Positions 28,058-40,023 of a stretch of DNA of 64,000 bases are shown in pieces. Origin of the DNA: Phaeotremella fagi (taxonomy: Eukaryota; Basidiomycota; Tremellomycetes; Tremellales; Phaeotremellaceae); contig BCHU01000009.1 of the NCBI GenBank assembly GCA_001599715.1, forward strand, positions 868,001-932,000, given 5' to 3'. The notes beneath the pieces were generated by a model. That model saw nothing but the letters and a program-made list of their open reading frames with translations. It had not been told where the DNA came from and did no database searches. Every line of letters starts with the position of its first letter. Positions within the stretch are counted from its first letter, which is position 1. Made by a program: the position numbers and the translations under genes.

Positions 28058-30335
28058 ATGGATTCTTCGCCGGACAGTCGTCGTCCTGTTTCACTCAAAA
28101 GACCAAGAACAAGGAATGGCTGTTTGACATGTCGTCGAAGAAAAGTTAAATGCGATGAACATCGTCCAGTTTGCGAGAATTGTTCATTGGGACAACGTGA
28201 GGTATGTAAACCTCAGATCTGGTCCTTATCAACCAACTGAACCCATCGCATCATAGTGTTCTTGGCCCGAAGTTCTTGATGCACCCTACAAGAAGCGACG
28301 TCCACGGCACTCGAGTATCAGACGGGATTCATCTCCATTGGTTGATCGACGACAAAATTCAACTACCAAACCAAGCGAAACACCAGACCTTAATAATGTT
28401 GCGACAGAAGAATTTGATTTCGGCCATGATGTTGTTCCAGATAGTGTAAGAGCTGAAATGATGCTTGATCCGTGAGTAAAACTGAGTTTCCAGGAGAAAA
28501 TTAGTTCCTGATATAGACGTTTCAGAGCGTTCCTGCATCCTTATTTCCCTTCTTTGTGAGTGTTGGATTTGAGTGGGAAATTTTCAGATGTTTGACTTTC
28601 ATGTTTAGTGACGAACGTCTGATAATCCGACACTATCTAACTCGTACGGTTCATAATATCCTTGCTTATCAATCTCTCCATCGTCCTTTCAATCCCTGGC
28701 TGAAAGTACACGCTCCCTTGGCTTTCAGTCATTTACCTGGGTATTTCAATATCCTTTGCCTCCCATAAAACACTTTCTGACGAAAACATCAGAACTTCGA
28801 CTGCATGTGACGCACTAAGAACAGCTATTTTAGCTGTCGGTGCAGTTCATATGCGATACTGTGATGATCCTCAAGCTCAGGAAGCTGCTTGGAAAATTAC
28901 GAAATCTTCCAGACCAAAAGTTCTACGACTTGTTAATCAAACTTTGACGATGCCAGATGGAAGTACTAGAAGGTTAGAGCATGGTGAAGCAGAATTGGTT
29001 TTGGCTGCGTTGTTGAGCTGTACACTAGCGAGCGTAAGGTCATTCTGGATATGAGGGGATATCTTACTCATGACCAGAATTAGAGTTTAGCAGCTGACGA
29101 TTCCTGGTTCGAACTTCTTAACAAAGTTTTCGCGTTGGTCGAAAGATTAGGTGGTGCCCAACATTTACTCGAGGATTCACCTAGGGATAGGTTGTCGCCT
29201 GCGAGATTTATTCTAGAACAACTCGCTATACGTGATGTATTCGGTTGTATTGGTACGGGAACTTGTCCTACGATATTACGTGAAGCTTTTACACCTTGGT
29301 TTTTTGAATCAGAGAGCTGGTCGAAATGTGATATTGAATGGGAAAGCGTTGAGAGGATGTTTGGTAAGTTGCATTCCTTCCTTTGAATCAACTTTTCTCA
29401 TAGTTCTCAGGTATCTCCCGTGGGATGATTGACTTGATTGCTAGGGTGAGTTAGATTTCTTAATCCTCCGCAGTAGCTCAAATCGTAAATCAGGCTTGTA
29501 CTCTGGTATCAACTGCTAGTCAAAGAGGTTTTCATGTATCGGAAACAGCAGAGACGACAGAAACCGCAGAAAATGAAGAGGAGACGACGTTCCAACTCCA
29601 ACTTCCCTCGCATATAGCGGACAGAATAAGTCGAAAATCTAAACCACCCTCATCCCTACCACTGAACATGCCGAATTCAGAAATCCGAAACGAACCTCAG
29701 ATCACAGAGACTTGTTTACCAGACGATCTCAAAGAGGGTTATCAAGAATTACAAACAGCCGCTGAAGGTTTAATGGCAGAACTCGTAGTTTGGGATCAAG
29801 CGTCTAATTTCACTCCGTTACATCCTAGAACCCAGTACGGTAATCATTGTTATCGATATGCTATGCGTATTTGGATTCTCAGACATGTTTATGGGGTTCG
29901 AAGAGATGATCAAAGAATCATAAAAGCTGTTGGATCGATTATTGAATTATGTAAAGAATTGGTTGCTCAGTATGGGAGTATAAATTGGTGGGTTTTCGGT
30001 TTTACAGAAGTTTGATCGGACATTTGAATTGACCCTATTCAAATGTTTAGGCTCACATGGCCAATCCTCATTGCTGGATTTCATCTAACAGCTGATGATC
30101 CAGCTCGACAAACTGTAGCTCAATTATTATGTACTTTCGGGTAGGAGTGGTCTCAAAACGTCTAGAAAGTTTGTTGTTGCTAATTGTTGATGATAGTCCT
30201 CATGCCTGTTTCGATAACAGTGCTGCTGTACGGATGATCACTGAATTCTGGCGACTTCAAGATCTGGATCTCGGAAGTGATGTGACGTATTGGCAAGTGT
30301 TGCATAGACTTGAATGTCGACCTTTCCTGGATTAA
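28058..30335 (+). CDS. Zn2Cys6 fungal transcription factor
   Basis: Nuclear DNA-binding regulator. The binuclear zinc cluster is near residues 25-52: CLTCRRRKVKC, then DEHRPVC, ENC, and after a splice the sixth Cys in CSWPE. Preceding basic residues (KRPRTRN) fit a nuclear signal. A middle region typical of fungal-specific regulatory domains follows: AYQSLHRPFNPWL, AWKITKSSRPKVLRLVNQTL, LVERLGGAQHLLEDSPRDRL and YAMRIWILRHVYGV. About nine exons; the one near 28500-28760 is the least certain. Its place between the class II aldolase and the dioxygenase suggests a local regulator of both and of the divergent MFS carrier. Confidence 0.88.
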
Positions 30336-30416
30336 AACAGAAGTCGAGGATCTGGATCTGGGAGAATTCCGAGTAGCCAATGACATTTGTTGTAAATAAC
30401 TGTACTGCAGTACTTG

Positions 30417-30434
30417 GCGAACTAGCGAAGCGAA
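30417..30434 (+). promoter_or_regulatory. GCGAA-N3-GCGAA-GCGAA element upstream of dioxygenase
   Basis: GCGAA-CTA-GCGAA followed at once by a third GCGAA lies about 165 bp upstream of the start at 30598. The 11 bp core GCGAACTAGCG is identical to 26635-26645 in the MFS/aldolase promoter. This suggests shared control. Confidence 0.5.
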
Positions 30435-30597
30435 TATCCGAAATACTGACTGCAATATTTTATTGAAGGGTTTCATTTCGGACCCATGCATGTCCTGCTT
30501 ATACCTATGCATGTAAAAAGATGTTGTAAAAACCATATATCAAGAGATTATTGCAGTTTGAGTGGTAGCACAAAAACGAACAGCAAGACACAACACA

Positions 30598-31942
30598 ATG
30601 TCGGAATCGTTGACCTCAACAACTGAAGAGACTGGTAGACTGAAACTTCGAGGTGCGCCTAGTCAACCTTCGACTAGCGCATATCCTGAACTTGACAAGT
30701 ATGGGGTGAGTTTGATTGATGATGTTAATGGATTTAAACTCAAATCGAGCTTTAGTACACTGTAATTTCTGGTGTCATTTCTCCTGAACGAGCTGCCGAA
30801 TATATCGATAGAGCTTATACGTGGCTTGAATCTTTTGGACTTGGATTCAACAGAAACGATGAGAGTACTTGGCAAGTTCAAGGACTTCCTGTGCACAGTC
30901 GGTAGGTGGAGCAATCGTCTCCTGATACTCACTGTTATCAGAGGTGGTCTCTATAATAGACACGGGATCAACCATGAGCAGTTTGTTTGGGATGTAAGGA
31001 CTGAACAAGGTCTCATTGAAGCTTTTGGTAAGATCTGGGGGACTGAAGAGTTGTTGGTTTCATTTGGTTCGTCAAACAACTTCCTACCACTCTGACGCTG
31101 ACTCGTCACTTTTATTAGACGGTGCCAATCTTTCTATTCCTCTTCCACCCGATCAATTAGGTGAACAAGCAAAACCTTGGCCACATGTTGATCAAAGTCC
31201 ACGAAAACAGTACAAACATTGTATCCAAGGGATCATGAATTTAGTAAGCCTCTCCCGTTCAGTCCATGTTCGAATTTGAATCATTGCTCACATTGTGAAA
31301 GGCAGAAAACGGTCCGGATGACGGAGGATTGATGGTACTCGAAGGATCTTTCCAACTTTTCAATCAATTCTTTGATGATCACGAGAATGAAAAACCGATT
31401 GACGGATGGCCGTCAATGGATTCATATGATTTCACCGAATCTCAGATGAATTGGTTTTACGAGCATGGTTGTACTTGGAAGAAAATTTGTGCTGGACCTG
31501 GTGATTTGATTCTTTGGGATTCACGTTGTGTACATTATGGTAGTGTTCCAACTGGTCGTAAACCTAGATTCGCTACTTGTAAGTGAAGAATTTTTGTGCT
31601 GTTTATTGTTCAAAGGGCTAGTTTTCTGATCCTATTTTACGTCGTTCATCAGATGTTTGTTATAAACCAGCTGGTGATATCGAACCAGACATGTTATTGC
31701 GTAAACAAAAAATCGCTCGTGAAATGGGAACAACTGTGAGTCAAAGTTTAACCCTCACTCCCCTAACCTGCTGAAATTTTGTGCTGACAATATGCCCAAA
31801 CCAGTCTCACGATCCATTGAATTTCCATCAAACTGGCGCGAAAGAGAAAGGGTTACTTGATAACAAGGAAAGAATGGCTCCAGTAAACCCTCCGATTCTT
31901 TCTGAGAGAGCTCTGAAATTAGCTGGATTAGTAGCATACTAA
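30598..31942 (+). CDS. Phytanoyl-CoA dioxygenase (PhyH) family protein
   Basis: Fe(II)/2-oxoglutarate-dependent oxygenase expected to hydroxylate or oxidatively cleave a small substrate. Seven exons; the ends near 30708, 30765, 30899, 30945, 31070, 31120, 31242, 31302, 31580, 31653 and 31736 keep frame. Motifs: YTVISGVISPERAAEYIDRA at the N-terminus, RGGLYNRHGINHEQFVWDVR, the metal-binding HVDQSP, and the distal histidine in LILWDSRCVHYGS followed by RKPRFAT for 2-oxoglutarate. The C-terminal segment (SHDPLNFHQTGAKEKGLL to LAGLVAY) matches fungal relatives in style. It is last in the proposed cluster, and its promoter carries the GCGAA repeat. Confidence 0.88.
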
Positions 31943-32565
31943 TGGTTGCATTACTACATCACTGTAACTACGACTCTAACCTATTCCCAATGATGCATTC
32001 CCATAGATTCTGTTCAAGTATTACGGCAGAGGGAGCAAGGCGTACGAGGAGAGAAAGAGAAAGAGTACCTTATGAACAAGGTTAAAACGTTAAAAAACTG
32101 GCATCAACTTAGGGTTAGGTTTACAGTTACAGTTATAATTCAATCTCATCTTCTACTCTTTTACTTTATCATTCTTACATTCACATCCATATCTTATCAT
32201 CCTATCTTATACAAGTAGATTAAAGATTATAACCACTGAACAATTGGAGCTCCCCTCTAGCAAGAATCTCACCTGAATCGGATCGAACAATACCTGCAAC
32301 GAAAACTTTCCGAAACGATAAAGGATCAATGCTGTCGCCCCTGTTTTATTTTCCATATTAAACGTATACTTAGATCTCGAATTTCATTTTGATCCAACAA
32401 GATCATACTTTCAAATCTATATACTCCCTTGAGAGTCTTCCATTCTTCCGACCGGTAGACTCACATTCAGCTCAACGCTGAACAAAGGCTTCTTCCTCCT
32501 ATACACCACAAAAGAACCTCGCATCACTCGACTCCATCACCTTCCTACACCACCTCTTCTTCCCA
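31943..32565. other. Intergenic region
   Basis: These 623 bp hold the dioxygenase 3' end and a long pyrimidine-rich leader before the next gene. I see no gene, RNA or clear motif. Confidence 0.5.
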
Positions 32566-33583
32566 ATGTCATCCAATCCATATGACGCTATGAACGCGTT
32601 ACCAACCTCATCTTCTACTCCCTCTCCGAAACATCTATCAAGCTCCATCAACTCAGATCCGAACTCGTCAACAAACTCGAATTCCAATTCACCATCATCA
32701 TCCTCCACCTCGAATCAAAATATTCAAATCCACAATAGACCACAACATAACATCAACACTATCAATTTAGTCAATGCCTCACACGGTGATACATCTCCAA
32801 TCACTACTTCACTGCAAGCTGCTGAACGTGGGATCAATTATGTATCACATCCATTGAGTTTGGGTACCACTGGAAATAGTTACCGGACATCTTCACCTTC
32901 TTCAAGATATCTCACTGGGGATAGAGACAAGAAACATTCTGTTAGCGGTGGTGGTGTTGTTGAAGTGTTGAAAGCGATGGGTGCTAGGACAGGTAGACTC
33001 GTCAGAAGAGGGAATTTATTATTCTTACTATTATTCTTAACGTAAGTAATAGTTGGTGCCCAATAAAAGTTAGTGCTGAAAATGGTATTTATACAGCTGC
33101 ACGATAATCTTCTTCTCAGCATTATCTGGAGTCGGATACGAAGATCCTCAAAAGCCTGGAACGAATTCAATGGATTCAATCAGAAGCAACAACCATCAAT
33201 CAAACAACCAAGAGATCGAAAGAGATATCTCATTTTTACCTCCGCCAATCAAGAAAAATGGAGTTGGACAATTCAGACCACCGAATTATGAGAAATTCAG
33301 TCAAGCGGAGTTGAAACGTATGGAGGAACAACGTCAATTGGAAGAATCTTGGGTTAGAAAGAGGAGACCTAAAGATGTAAGTTTGGTGTTTGTTGTGATG
33401 GCCGGTTCCCCGCTGATGTAGAATATTTAGGGAGAATGGATGCAACAGATGAGAGATGATAGAGCTGTTCGAAGAGTTAGACCTGGAGACTTGGAGGAGT
33501 TGTTGGGTAAAAACAAGAAATCTGTTGATGAGGATAACGAGCAAATCAATAATAGGGATCTGGATCTGGGACCACCATCATAA
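32566..33583 (+). CDS. Serine-rich single-pass membrane protein, unknown
   Basis: Three exons (32566-33041, 33099-33377, 33431-33583). The first 140 residues are low-complexity Ser/Asn/Pro. A basic stretch (GARTGRLVRRG) then precedes one hydrophobic span, NLLFLLLFLTCTIIFFSALS, formed across the first splice. The C-terminal half is charged and probably coiled (FSQAELKRMEEQRQLEESWV, then QQMRDDRAVRRVRPGDLEELL). The positive-inside rule suggests the serine-rich N-terminus is cytoplasmic or matrix-facing. I do not recognise a family. Confidence 0.7.
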
Positions 33584-33718
33584 TCAATCGATCATCTTCT
33601 CAATTTCTCAACTACGACTGTAAATATCAAAATCACGACGCTCATGTTCCATCTCATCTACCAGAATTTTAATGATATTATTTATGCATATGCACTACCT
33701 TAGACTTGAAACAAATCT

Positions 33719-35943
33719 TTACTTGTTTTGCTTATCACTTTTTAACAAGAAATCCCACAAGCCGTTTTCATCTTTGTAATCGTGATGGATCAAACTAACT
33801 AACCACCAATCGTCAGCGACTGATTCGAGTAATTTACGGGCTGGCGATAATCTTGGATAAAGTAATGACCATTCTGACCAGATTTCAAATGCTTCCTCCT
33901 ATAACCATGGTCAGCTATGTTCACGAAACAAGAATCCTGTACCCACCTTCCAAGCAAGGAATGATATCTCTTCGATAATCGTCGATTGAACGATCTCTTG
34001 TCCAGGGAAAACTGCCCATGTTACAGCGTTAACGGCGTCTTTCCACGTATTCGTTCTATAATCCCCCTAATACTTGTTAAGTCTATCGTCCTTGGCACGA
34101 TCCGATGACGACTCACTTTCCGATTCCCCGCATACATACTGATACTTCCATCATTGGTTTCGCTCAATTTTGTTTCCAACTTATCGACCTCGGATTCACG
34201 AACAAAAAATTCGACATAAGCTTTTTGGAAGACGTAACCGCCCCGAGGTCCCCATCCGTGTATTGGATCTTCTGATTTCGCAGAATCAACGGCAGGTTGG
34301 GAGCCTACTGTCCAATATTGTTTTTCTGGTGAGTTGAGGGCGATGAGAGCTGGTAGGATTGATAGAGATTCGGGTGAGAGTGGTAAGTCAACGAATGGAG
34401 TGGTTGGAGTCAGAGGTGAAGATTCAAGATATGAGGTGAATAGGTTTGAGAGTTGGTTGAAATCTGCTGGTGTTCCCCAATCTTTCAATGCTTGGGCAGG
34501 CTGGGTGGCGTCAGTGTTTTTACGAGCTTTGCTATTTTCAAACTAACTGTAATCTTTAGTCCACTCCCCCATCCGTCTATTTCACCATATGCCGGACTCC
34601 TAACATCCGTGAATCTACCATTAGGATACTCATCCCAACTGTCCTCAGTAGGTGCTTGACCATTGTTGTTGGATCCATTTATTTGAGCCTTTTTAGGTAT
34701 AGCTTGTGAAGCATGATTCGTCAGTCCCCACTGAGCCAGTTGACTAGCTTCACTGGGTGAGATAGATAGACTATGCATTTGAGACGATAATAGGTCTTTC
34801 GATTGATTGATTGGGATAGCGTTTTTGTTATCCGTGAAATCTTGATCATCCTCTATTAACCTGTTATGTCTTGGTAAAGGTGATGCTTGACGATCATTCG
34901 ATTCCGTTGTCCAAGATAGATTCTCCAAAACGGTTCTAACTGATTTTTCCAGATTGAGAGTACAGAAATGAACACCAGAAACGAGTTCTGACGAAAGCAG
35001 TTCTTGAACCATTTGAGTAGCAAGTTTAGCACCGTATTGCTTTACAGCTGCGTCATCGGACTAGAATATTTAGTATTTCCTGAACATGGAAGAACTCACT
35101 TTGATTGGTTCTAAATCATCCATGATAGATTCTGGTACGGGACACTGACAGAGTTTAACCAGTCGTCTGAACGAAGCGAAATTTTGGATTGGCATGACAC
35201 CAGGAATGATAGGCTTGGTTATACCTAGAATGTGTCAGAGTTGGTCTTCAACGTAAACCACCCGACTCACCAGCTTTCCTACAATTTCTAACCCATTCCT
35301 CGAAACCCTTCACATCGTAGAACAATTGAGTTACGATAAAGTCCGCACCAGCATCACATTTAATCTTCAACCAATGTAAATCGCTCTCGGCTGTTTCAGA
35401 ATCTTGATGAGGAGTTGGATAACCAGCTACACCTATACAGAACCAATCTCCGTGTTCTTTTCGAATGTATCTAACTAGATCGTCGGCATGTTGAAAAAAA
35501 TCAGGTGTGGGTTCAGATGAGATTGCATATTCCTCTGATCTAGGTGGATCACCTCGTAGAGCTAAAATGTTTTTGATACCTAGTTCACGAGATTTCTAGA
35601 ATATTCATCAGGCAAGTCCAGCATATTTTTATAAAATAAAGATCATACGCACGACTAAAGCTTGGTCCACTTTCTCTTTTAGCATGTTGGTGCAAGTCAA
35701 ATGAAGTATGACTTCTAAACCCATTTTAACGACTTGCTCAGCAAGATCAAGACTTCTATCAGCGGTTCCACCACCTGCACCCCATGTTATCGAAACAGCT
35801 AAAGGAGCTGGGAGTGGTGATGCAGCTAATCTTCTGATCCTATCCAAAAGATTAACTAAACCAGCTTCAGTTCTTGGAGGAAAGAATTCGAAAGTATGGA
35901 ATGGATTTGTTCGTGAGGCTATCAGAGATGTTAAGTGAGGCAT
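33719..35943 (-). CDS. Methylenetetrahydrofolate reductase
   Basis: FAD enzyme reducing 5,10-methylene-THF to 5-methyl-THF for methionine synthesis (yeast Met12/Met13). The start MPHLTSLIASRTNPFHTFEF leads to the family's EFFPPRTEAG. Then SITWGAGGGTADRSLDLAEQ, HLTCTNM, ILALRGDPP, ADFIVTQLFYD and GVMPIQNF of the TIM barrel. An Asn/Ser-rich linker follows, then the C-terminal regulatory domain with DSWDEYPNGRFTDVRSPAYG, DPIHGWGPRGGYVFQKAYVE and TWKDAVNAVTWAVFPGQEIV. About seven exons. Fungi usually have two paralogues; I cannot say which one this is. Confidence 0.94.
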
Positions 35944-36279
35944 TTTGGATATCGTCTATGTGATAACAGAGATAATTTGAGTAAAGATTTAAGATGAAAA
36001 GATACAATGTTGTAGAATGTCAAATGGAAAAGTGAAGTCTAAGTAGGATTTCAACTCGAGATATTTTCAGGAACGATCACGCGATAGCCACGTGTTTGCA
36101 TCCTTTGAAAGATCTACGAATGCTTGTTTAGAAAAAAGTTGGATCTCTTACGTCGATAATCCAAAAATAGCTAAAATAGAGACAAAGATAGTATAGTAGT
36201 AAAGAAGGATAGGAAGTGTTGGTTGTTGTATTGACAACGGTATGGAGACGATAGTGACAATCTAAATCTGCTTGGTAAC
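35944..36279. promoter_or_regulatory. Divergent promoter, MTHFR / ArAE_2-like gene
   Basis: 336 bp between divergent starts. GATCACGCGATAGCCACGTG at 36076-36095 includes the E-box CACGTG (36090-36095), a bHLH site of the Cbf1/Met type that is plausible upstream of a methionine-pathway gene. Inference from motif and context. Confidence 0.5.
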
Positions 36280-39200
36280 ATGTTCTCTACTTCCGCTACT
36301 TCCACCGCTTGGTCGAGGTTCTTCGATGCTGCCCAATGGAATAGTAAATTCAAGACCTTGGCTGCACCTACAATATCAGCTTTCTTATGTTTCACATTTA
36401 TGGTACTTGACCCTCTCAATTGGCTAGCTGGAAGGTGAGTTCTCATGTTTGAACCACACTAAGAACAGGTATTCTTTCTTGACATACACATCTTTCATCC
36501 TTTTCTTTATGCCTAGAGGGACAATTAGTGGACAACTGGAATCGACTGGTTAGTTACAGGGCGGATTTTTATCGAAAGATGACTAACACTCCACTTAGTG
36601 CTGGGCCTTATTGGTGTTATCTTCGGTCTTGGTTGGTCATGTATAGTGTTGGCTGTAGCTTGCGGTGCAGCTTCGTTGGATGGTTCAGATTCTGCTAGAG
36701 TGCGTGCGGTGTTGGGAGTGGGTCTTGGATTATTGGCTTTGATATGTATGTAAACCTCTCGTGAATCAACTAACGTAAAGGTGGATTTGTCAGAAGCCGT
36801 TATCATAAACTCAGTACCGGATCCAGAATTGGAATGTTTTATTCAATCTTCTTGTTGACCAGTAGTCAGGAAGTCACTGTCGTGAGTTGGAGTTCCATGT
36901 CAAGACTGATCAGTGCATTCAGATGAAACATAACTTCCTAACTGACCAACTGGTCGTCGCTACTTTTGCCGCTGTTTTCGCTTTGCTCCCAGCTTTATTC
37001 ATCTTTCCACATACTTCTGAATCTCAATTATCGACCAGTATCAAAAACATCCTGGAAAATACTCGTCAAATCTTACCTGCTTCACTATCATTGGTTCTTG
37101 ATGAGACAGAATTCCCAGATGAAACAGAAGTCACCGTAACCACCGCTAAAGAGAATGAGGAACAGCAAAATAAACCTGTCAAACACGATATTCTAACTCG
37201 GAATTTGAAATCGAACATTGCCAAAATGGGAGACCTTTATACGACATATTCACTGGAGTTGGTTCACGCCCGAATAAAACCAATTGAACTTGGTAGAGTA
37301 GTGAAAGCTTTGGGACGATTACAGAGAAATCCGTTACTTGGACCTACGAGTCATGTACCGGGTGAAAGAATTCGAGCAGCTTTGGAAAGATCTTACGCGA
37401 AAGACGGGGATAGTAGGGCGAGTACACCTACGGCGATGAGGTTTGGTCGTACAAATGGTAGAGATAGTCCTTCAAGAGATTCTAATCATGGCAAGAGTAC
37501 ATTACCTGCTGTTTCGACTTCCAATCTACGCCATAAACCCTTACACGTTTTTGTTGAACGGGAGTCACATCCACATCCGCATCCACTTTCAAATGCGCGT
37601 TCTTCCTTCTCTGATGTATCATCGAAAACGAAACGACCGAATCTGATAGAAAGCTCAAGAAAATTATCCAAAGCTATTATACAATCTCTTCATGCTAGTG
37701 AAGATGTGATTTCAAAACTCTACGGATGGGAATACAAAAATACGGAGGAAAACGAAGGGGAAATCGATCCTGTTCAAGCTAAAAGACTGTTACATTTGGC
37801 GATTGAAGAGTTAGATAAAGGTTTAGGTCATCTATTAGATCCACCGCCCCAACGTGAACTTTCACCGCCATCGTTTCCCAGTGGAACTGATGACATTGCG
37901 GAACAGACTCATGAAACTTCAACTCAGAATGAGTTGTTTCGGGATAAAGATAGATTCAGATCTGCTTTTTATTTGACCGCCCTTCGAGATGTAGGTTGGC
38001 AATTGGAAGTACAATGACACTCACTGATACTGCAAACAGTTGGCAAAGGATGCTCAACATATTCTGATCGTGTCGATGGCAATCTCTGCTCGAGCTACCG
38101 AAAAGAAACAATGGACTTTACCTCATATCATAAAATTTTGGAAGTCTCTACCAGAAACTCCCCATCTTGAACCTGAAACTGGTGAACCAAGTTCTGGTAA
38201 GTCTGATGAAGCGGTATCAACCTAACTTTTCCAGTCGAACAAGCGCTATCGGAAGATGCCACTAAAGATTTGAACAAAACTATTGACGACTTCGATTTCG
38301 TTCAAGCGACTTTGCAACAAGCTAGTGGACGTACTACTGAGGGCAATAGTTTTAGTAAACGTACTGAACGAGCGTGGAGGATCATTTGGGATAACAGGAA
38401 TGTATTAAGAGGTAAGCTTATTTATGATAGTCCTCATTGACGTTCAGGTCGTGTCTCCATTTCAAGGCAATTGCATCTGTTTCGACATTCACCACATGTT
38501 CTATTTGCCATCAAATTCGCCACAGGTATAAGTTTATTATCTCTCCCCGCATTTCTACCTGCAAACACACCAGGTAGAGATTGGTTCACTACCAGTCGTG
38601 GTGCATGGACGGTCATCAGTTACATGTACGTCTTGGAGGTTACAACCGGTGCAACGATCAGAGTTGGAGTTTATCGAATCATCGGTACTTTTATCGGTGC
38701 AGTGGCGGCATTCATTTGTGCTAATATCACCAACACGAATCCATATGGTTTGGTAGTTTTGTCAACTGCTTGTAGTATACCTATTCATTATGGGATGTTG
38801 TATTCCAAAAGAGCTCCTATAGCCCTGGTCGCGTGAGTGGAATGCTGAAGCGGGAAGAGTGAGTCAACTGATCGTTAATGCTTTTAGTGGTATCACGTTA
38901 TCGCCAGTTTTATTTTTACCTTATCTAGGTGAATCGAATGGACAAAGTTATTTCGAATTAGCTTGGACTAGATTCATTGATATAGCTACAGGGTAGGTGT
39001 TTTCATATCTATCGAAAGTCATTGATTAACCACCTTTTCGTCTTTCAGCATCGTAGCAGCTGTTCTAGTGAACTTACTAGTTTGGCCAACACACGCCAGA
39101 GTCCAATATTTCCATTCGACCTGTGAAATCTTGGATGAAATCACTGAACTCTACCTAAGAATGAGTAGGGACAATCTACGCTCAACATTGGTCTACAGGG

Positions 39201-39885
39201 TCGATAACAGGATCTACAGCAAGATGGAAGAATCCATCAACCAAAAAATAAATTTATCAAGATCACTAATCGAAATTCAAATCAAAGAATTATCTCTTTT
39301 ACCAAGACCGATCAAATTGTATCGAGAGATCATTGATTGTTTGGAAAGAGCGATTGGGTTGTTGGACGATATCAAAATCCTTCGATTCGGTTTACCGAGG
39401 AAAGAAACTGTTCTTGACGTGTTGCCACTACGACGTGAAGTGGTTTCATCGATTATAATAACTTTATTCAGTTTGGCTCATAGTTTCAGATCGAGGACAC
39501 CTTTACCTCAATTCGTTCCTGATCCAAGAATCGCTTTGGGGGAATTGATGGTTGTCATTGAAGAACATGCTCAATTAGTTAGACGGAAACAGTTTGGGAT
39601 CGATGAATTGTTCAACGCTACTGTTGATGGCGATTTAGCGAGGGGTAGACAAGGTCAGGATCGTTCTTTTGCTCATGCTTATCATAAACGAGAGGCTTTG
39701 GAGATCTCAATCGTTTATGCTATGGCGGAAGGGGAAGCTATTGTTGAACTTTGTCAGGTGCTAGATGAGGTAGGCGATAGCTGTCTTGGTCAATGCTGAT
39801 GACCATGTTTTAGTTGATCGCAGCTGCTAGAACGTTATTCGGAACTCGAGTGTTTTTGGATATGACTGAACATGGGTCATATTGA
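36280..39885 (+). CDS. ArAE_2/BRE4-like multi-pass membrane protein
   Basis: Fungal membrane protein with the N-terminal '6TM ER transporter' and C-terminal FUSC-like halves (brefeldin-A-sensitivity / aromatic acid exporter-like family). The start MFSTSATSTAWSRFFDAAQW is followed by helices such as LGLIGVIFGLGWSCIVLAVA and FATFAAVFALLPALFIF-like segments near 36960. A long hydrophilic loop with HPHPHP repeats (about 37560) comes next. The second membrane block has GAWTVISYMYVLEVTTGATI, GTFIGAVAAFICANI and VAAVLVNLLVWPTHARVQYF. A helical cytoplasmic tail ends the protein. About ten exons, including a short intron near 38413-38448. Transport is inferred from family; substrate unknown. Confidence 0.82.
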
Positions 39886-40023
39886 GACTTTATAGTCTCA
39901 TATAGAAAATAGATGGGTACGTTGTATTAGTAATCTTAATAATGAATATATACATAAGAACAAATACAAACTGATAAGGGATTTCGAGATGATAAAAACT
40001 GAACAATTCAACTTCCACTCAAT

